Part shown: positions 63,521-64,000 of the stretch, in pieces
How positions within the stretch are numbered: the first letter of the stretch is position 1
Layout: every line of letters starts with the position of its first letter
Assembly: GCA_965216955.1 (NCBI GenBank)
Contig: CBDCGV010000010.1
Location: forward strand, 91,267-155,266
DNA from: CBDCGV01 sp965216955
GTDB lineage: Bacteria; Bacteroidota; Bacteroidia; Chitinophagales; JADIYW01
Direction of reading: 5' to 3'
DNA length: 64,000 nt
Made by a program: the position numbers and the translations under genes
The notes under the pieces: model-generated
What the model was told of the DNA's origin: nothing
Database searches by the model: none
What the model saw: the letters and a program-made list of their open reading frames with translations, nothing else

Positions 63521-64000
63521 ACTTTATTATTCTTGTTTTTAACCAATAGTGAATAGGTTTCTTGGATAAAATGTTTATTAAAGTATAAAAAGAAGGAAAG
63601 AACAGTTAAAAACACCAATGGGATAACTATCCAATAAAAACTATGTGCTCTTGGAATTGTAAACATTATTTCATGAAAATTACAAAACGTAAAAACGAAA
63701 ACGATGTATAGCAACCAAGTTTTTTCCTTTACACCTACAAAAAAGGGCAGTGCCAGTAAAAAGTACCAGGGATGAAAAATAGGTGAATAAAAACAAATGG
63801 CGGCTAACAATAATTTACCAAAGACATGAAGAAGATCCTCTCTCTTTTTGATGAAAAAGCAAGAAAAAAACACCCATAACCCCACAAGCAATCCAAAGAT
63901 CTTTAACCTTGGAATCCATACACTCCATATTAGCTTTGCCTCTTCTTCTAATTCTGCATCTAACACTTTTATATCCTTCTCCTCGTTTCCATCAACAATA
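63517..64000 (-). CDS. GT-C-like mannosyltransferase-type protein, copy 2 (N-terminus beyond window)
   Basis: Open from the window edge; only the last 160 or so residues are seen, beginning IVDGNEEKDIKVLDAE. A GTG at 63966 is in frame but is not taken as the start because the frame continues upstream and the family is much longer. CFYSPIFHPWYFLLALPF is nearly identical to the matching stretch of copy 1, and hydrophobic helix order is the same, so the two are tandem paralogues. Confidence 0.8.
   Translation of the reverse strand, partial: IVDGNEEKDIKVLDAELEEEAKLIWSVWIPRLKIFGLLVGLWVFFSCFFIKKREDLLHVFGKLLLAAICFYSPIFHPWYFLLALPFFVGVKEKTWLLYIVFVFTFCNFHEIMFTIPRAHSFYWIVIPLVFLTVLSFFLYFNKHFIQETYSLLVKNKNNKV

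Overview
This is an AT-rich stretch of a Bacteroidota chromosome, most like a marine Flavobacteriales or Cytophagales relative. The evidence is a T9SS type B C-terminal sorting domain, a PorV2/PorU2-type gene pair, a DUF5606 protein, a DUF5686 outer-membrane protein, Bacteroidota-style promoters (TTG, a spacer of about 18-22 bases, TAnnTTTG), no visible Shine-Dalgarno sequences, and tandem two-base-sugar-free housekeeping operons such as rimP-nusA-infB. No rRNA, tRNA, CRISPR, insertion sequence or prophage was found. Coding density is very high and no gap exceeds 300 bases.

Layout. 1-4.4 kb (minus): an acyl-CoA dehydrogenase cut by the window edge, a helix-hairpin-helix protein, a frameshifted Na+/alanine symporter, a frameshifted PhnP-like metallo-beta-lactamase and a small conserved protein. 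4.5-10.9 kb: acyltransferase 3, M3 oligopeptidase with DUF5606, uvrB and an outer-membrane-like protein. 10.9-14.3 kb: acetoacetyl-CoA synthetase divergent from an acyl-CoA-binding protein across a perfect inverted repeat, then an unusual protein made of a degenerate HNH region, an AP2 domain and a histone H1-like tail. 14.5-18 kb: succinate dehydrogenase sdhC-sdhA-sdhB, with sdhA broken by one extra base in an A7 run. 18.1-24.1 kb: a large T9SS cargo protein, riboflavin synthase, a GDPD-like phosphodiesterase and an LtaS-like phosphoglycerol transferase. 24.1-31.8 kb (minus): PorV2, PorU2 (C25 peptidase) and a GT-C glycosyltransferase.

31.9-41.6 kb: tyrS; cysteine desulfurase with an A-type Fe-S carrier; an MscS channel; a GT-C protein; a haloalkane dehalogenase; then a minus-strand run of biotin carrier protein, O-methyltransferase, LysM glucosaminidase and hpt. 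41.8-49.4 kb: M1 peptidase, rbfA, a LolC/E-like permease, and a polyphosphate cluster (sixA-like, ppk1, ppx). 49.5-55.1 kb: rimP-nusA-infB behind a strong promoter and a terminator-like leader hairpin, then a GT-C protein. 55.3-64 kb: a DUF5686 protein, a CotH-kinase/beta-helix lipoprotein, a DPM1-like GT2 and two tandem GT-C paralogues, the second cut by the window edge.

Themes: envelope building (T9SS, five GT-C proteins, a polyprenyl-phosphate sugar transferase, a phosphoglycerol transferase), lipid and ketone metabolism, and core translation/transcription. Three loci are frameshifted, mostly by single extra bases in short A/T runs, which looks more like sequence error or very recent lesions than old decay. 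The most unusual items are the HNH/AP2/H1-like protein, the aacS-ACBP operator-like palindrome, the rimP leader and the CotH/beta-helix lipoprotein.
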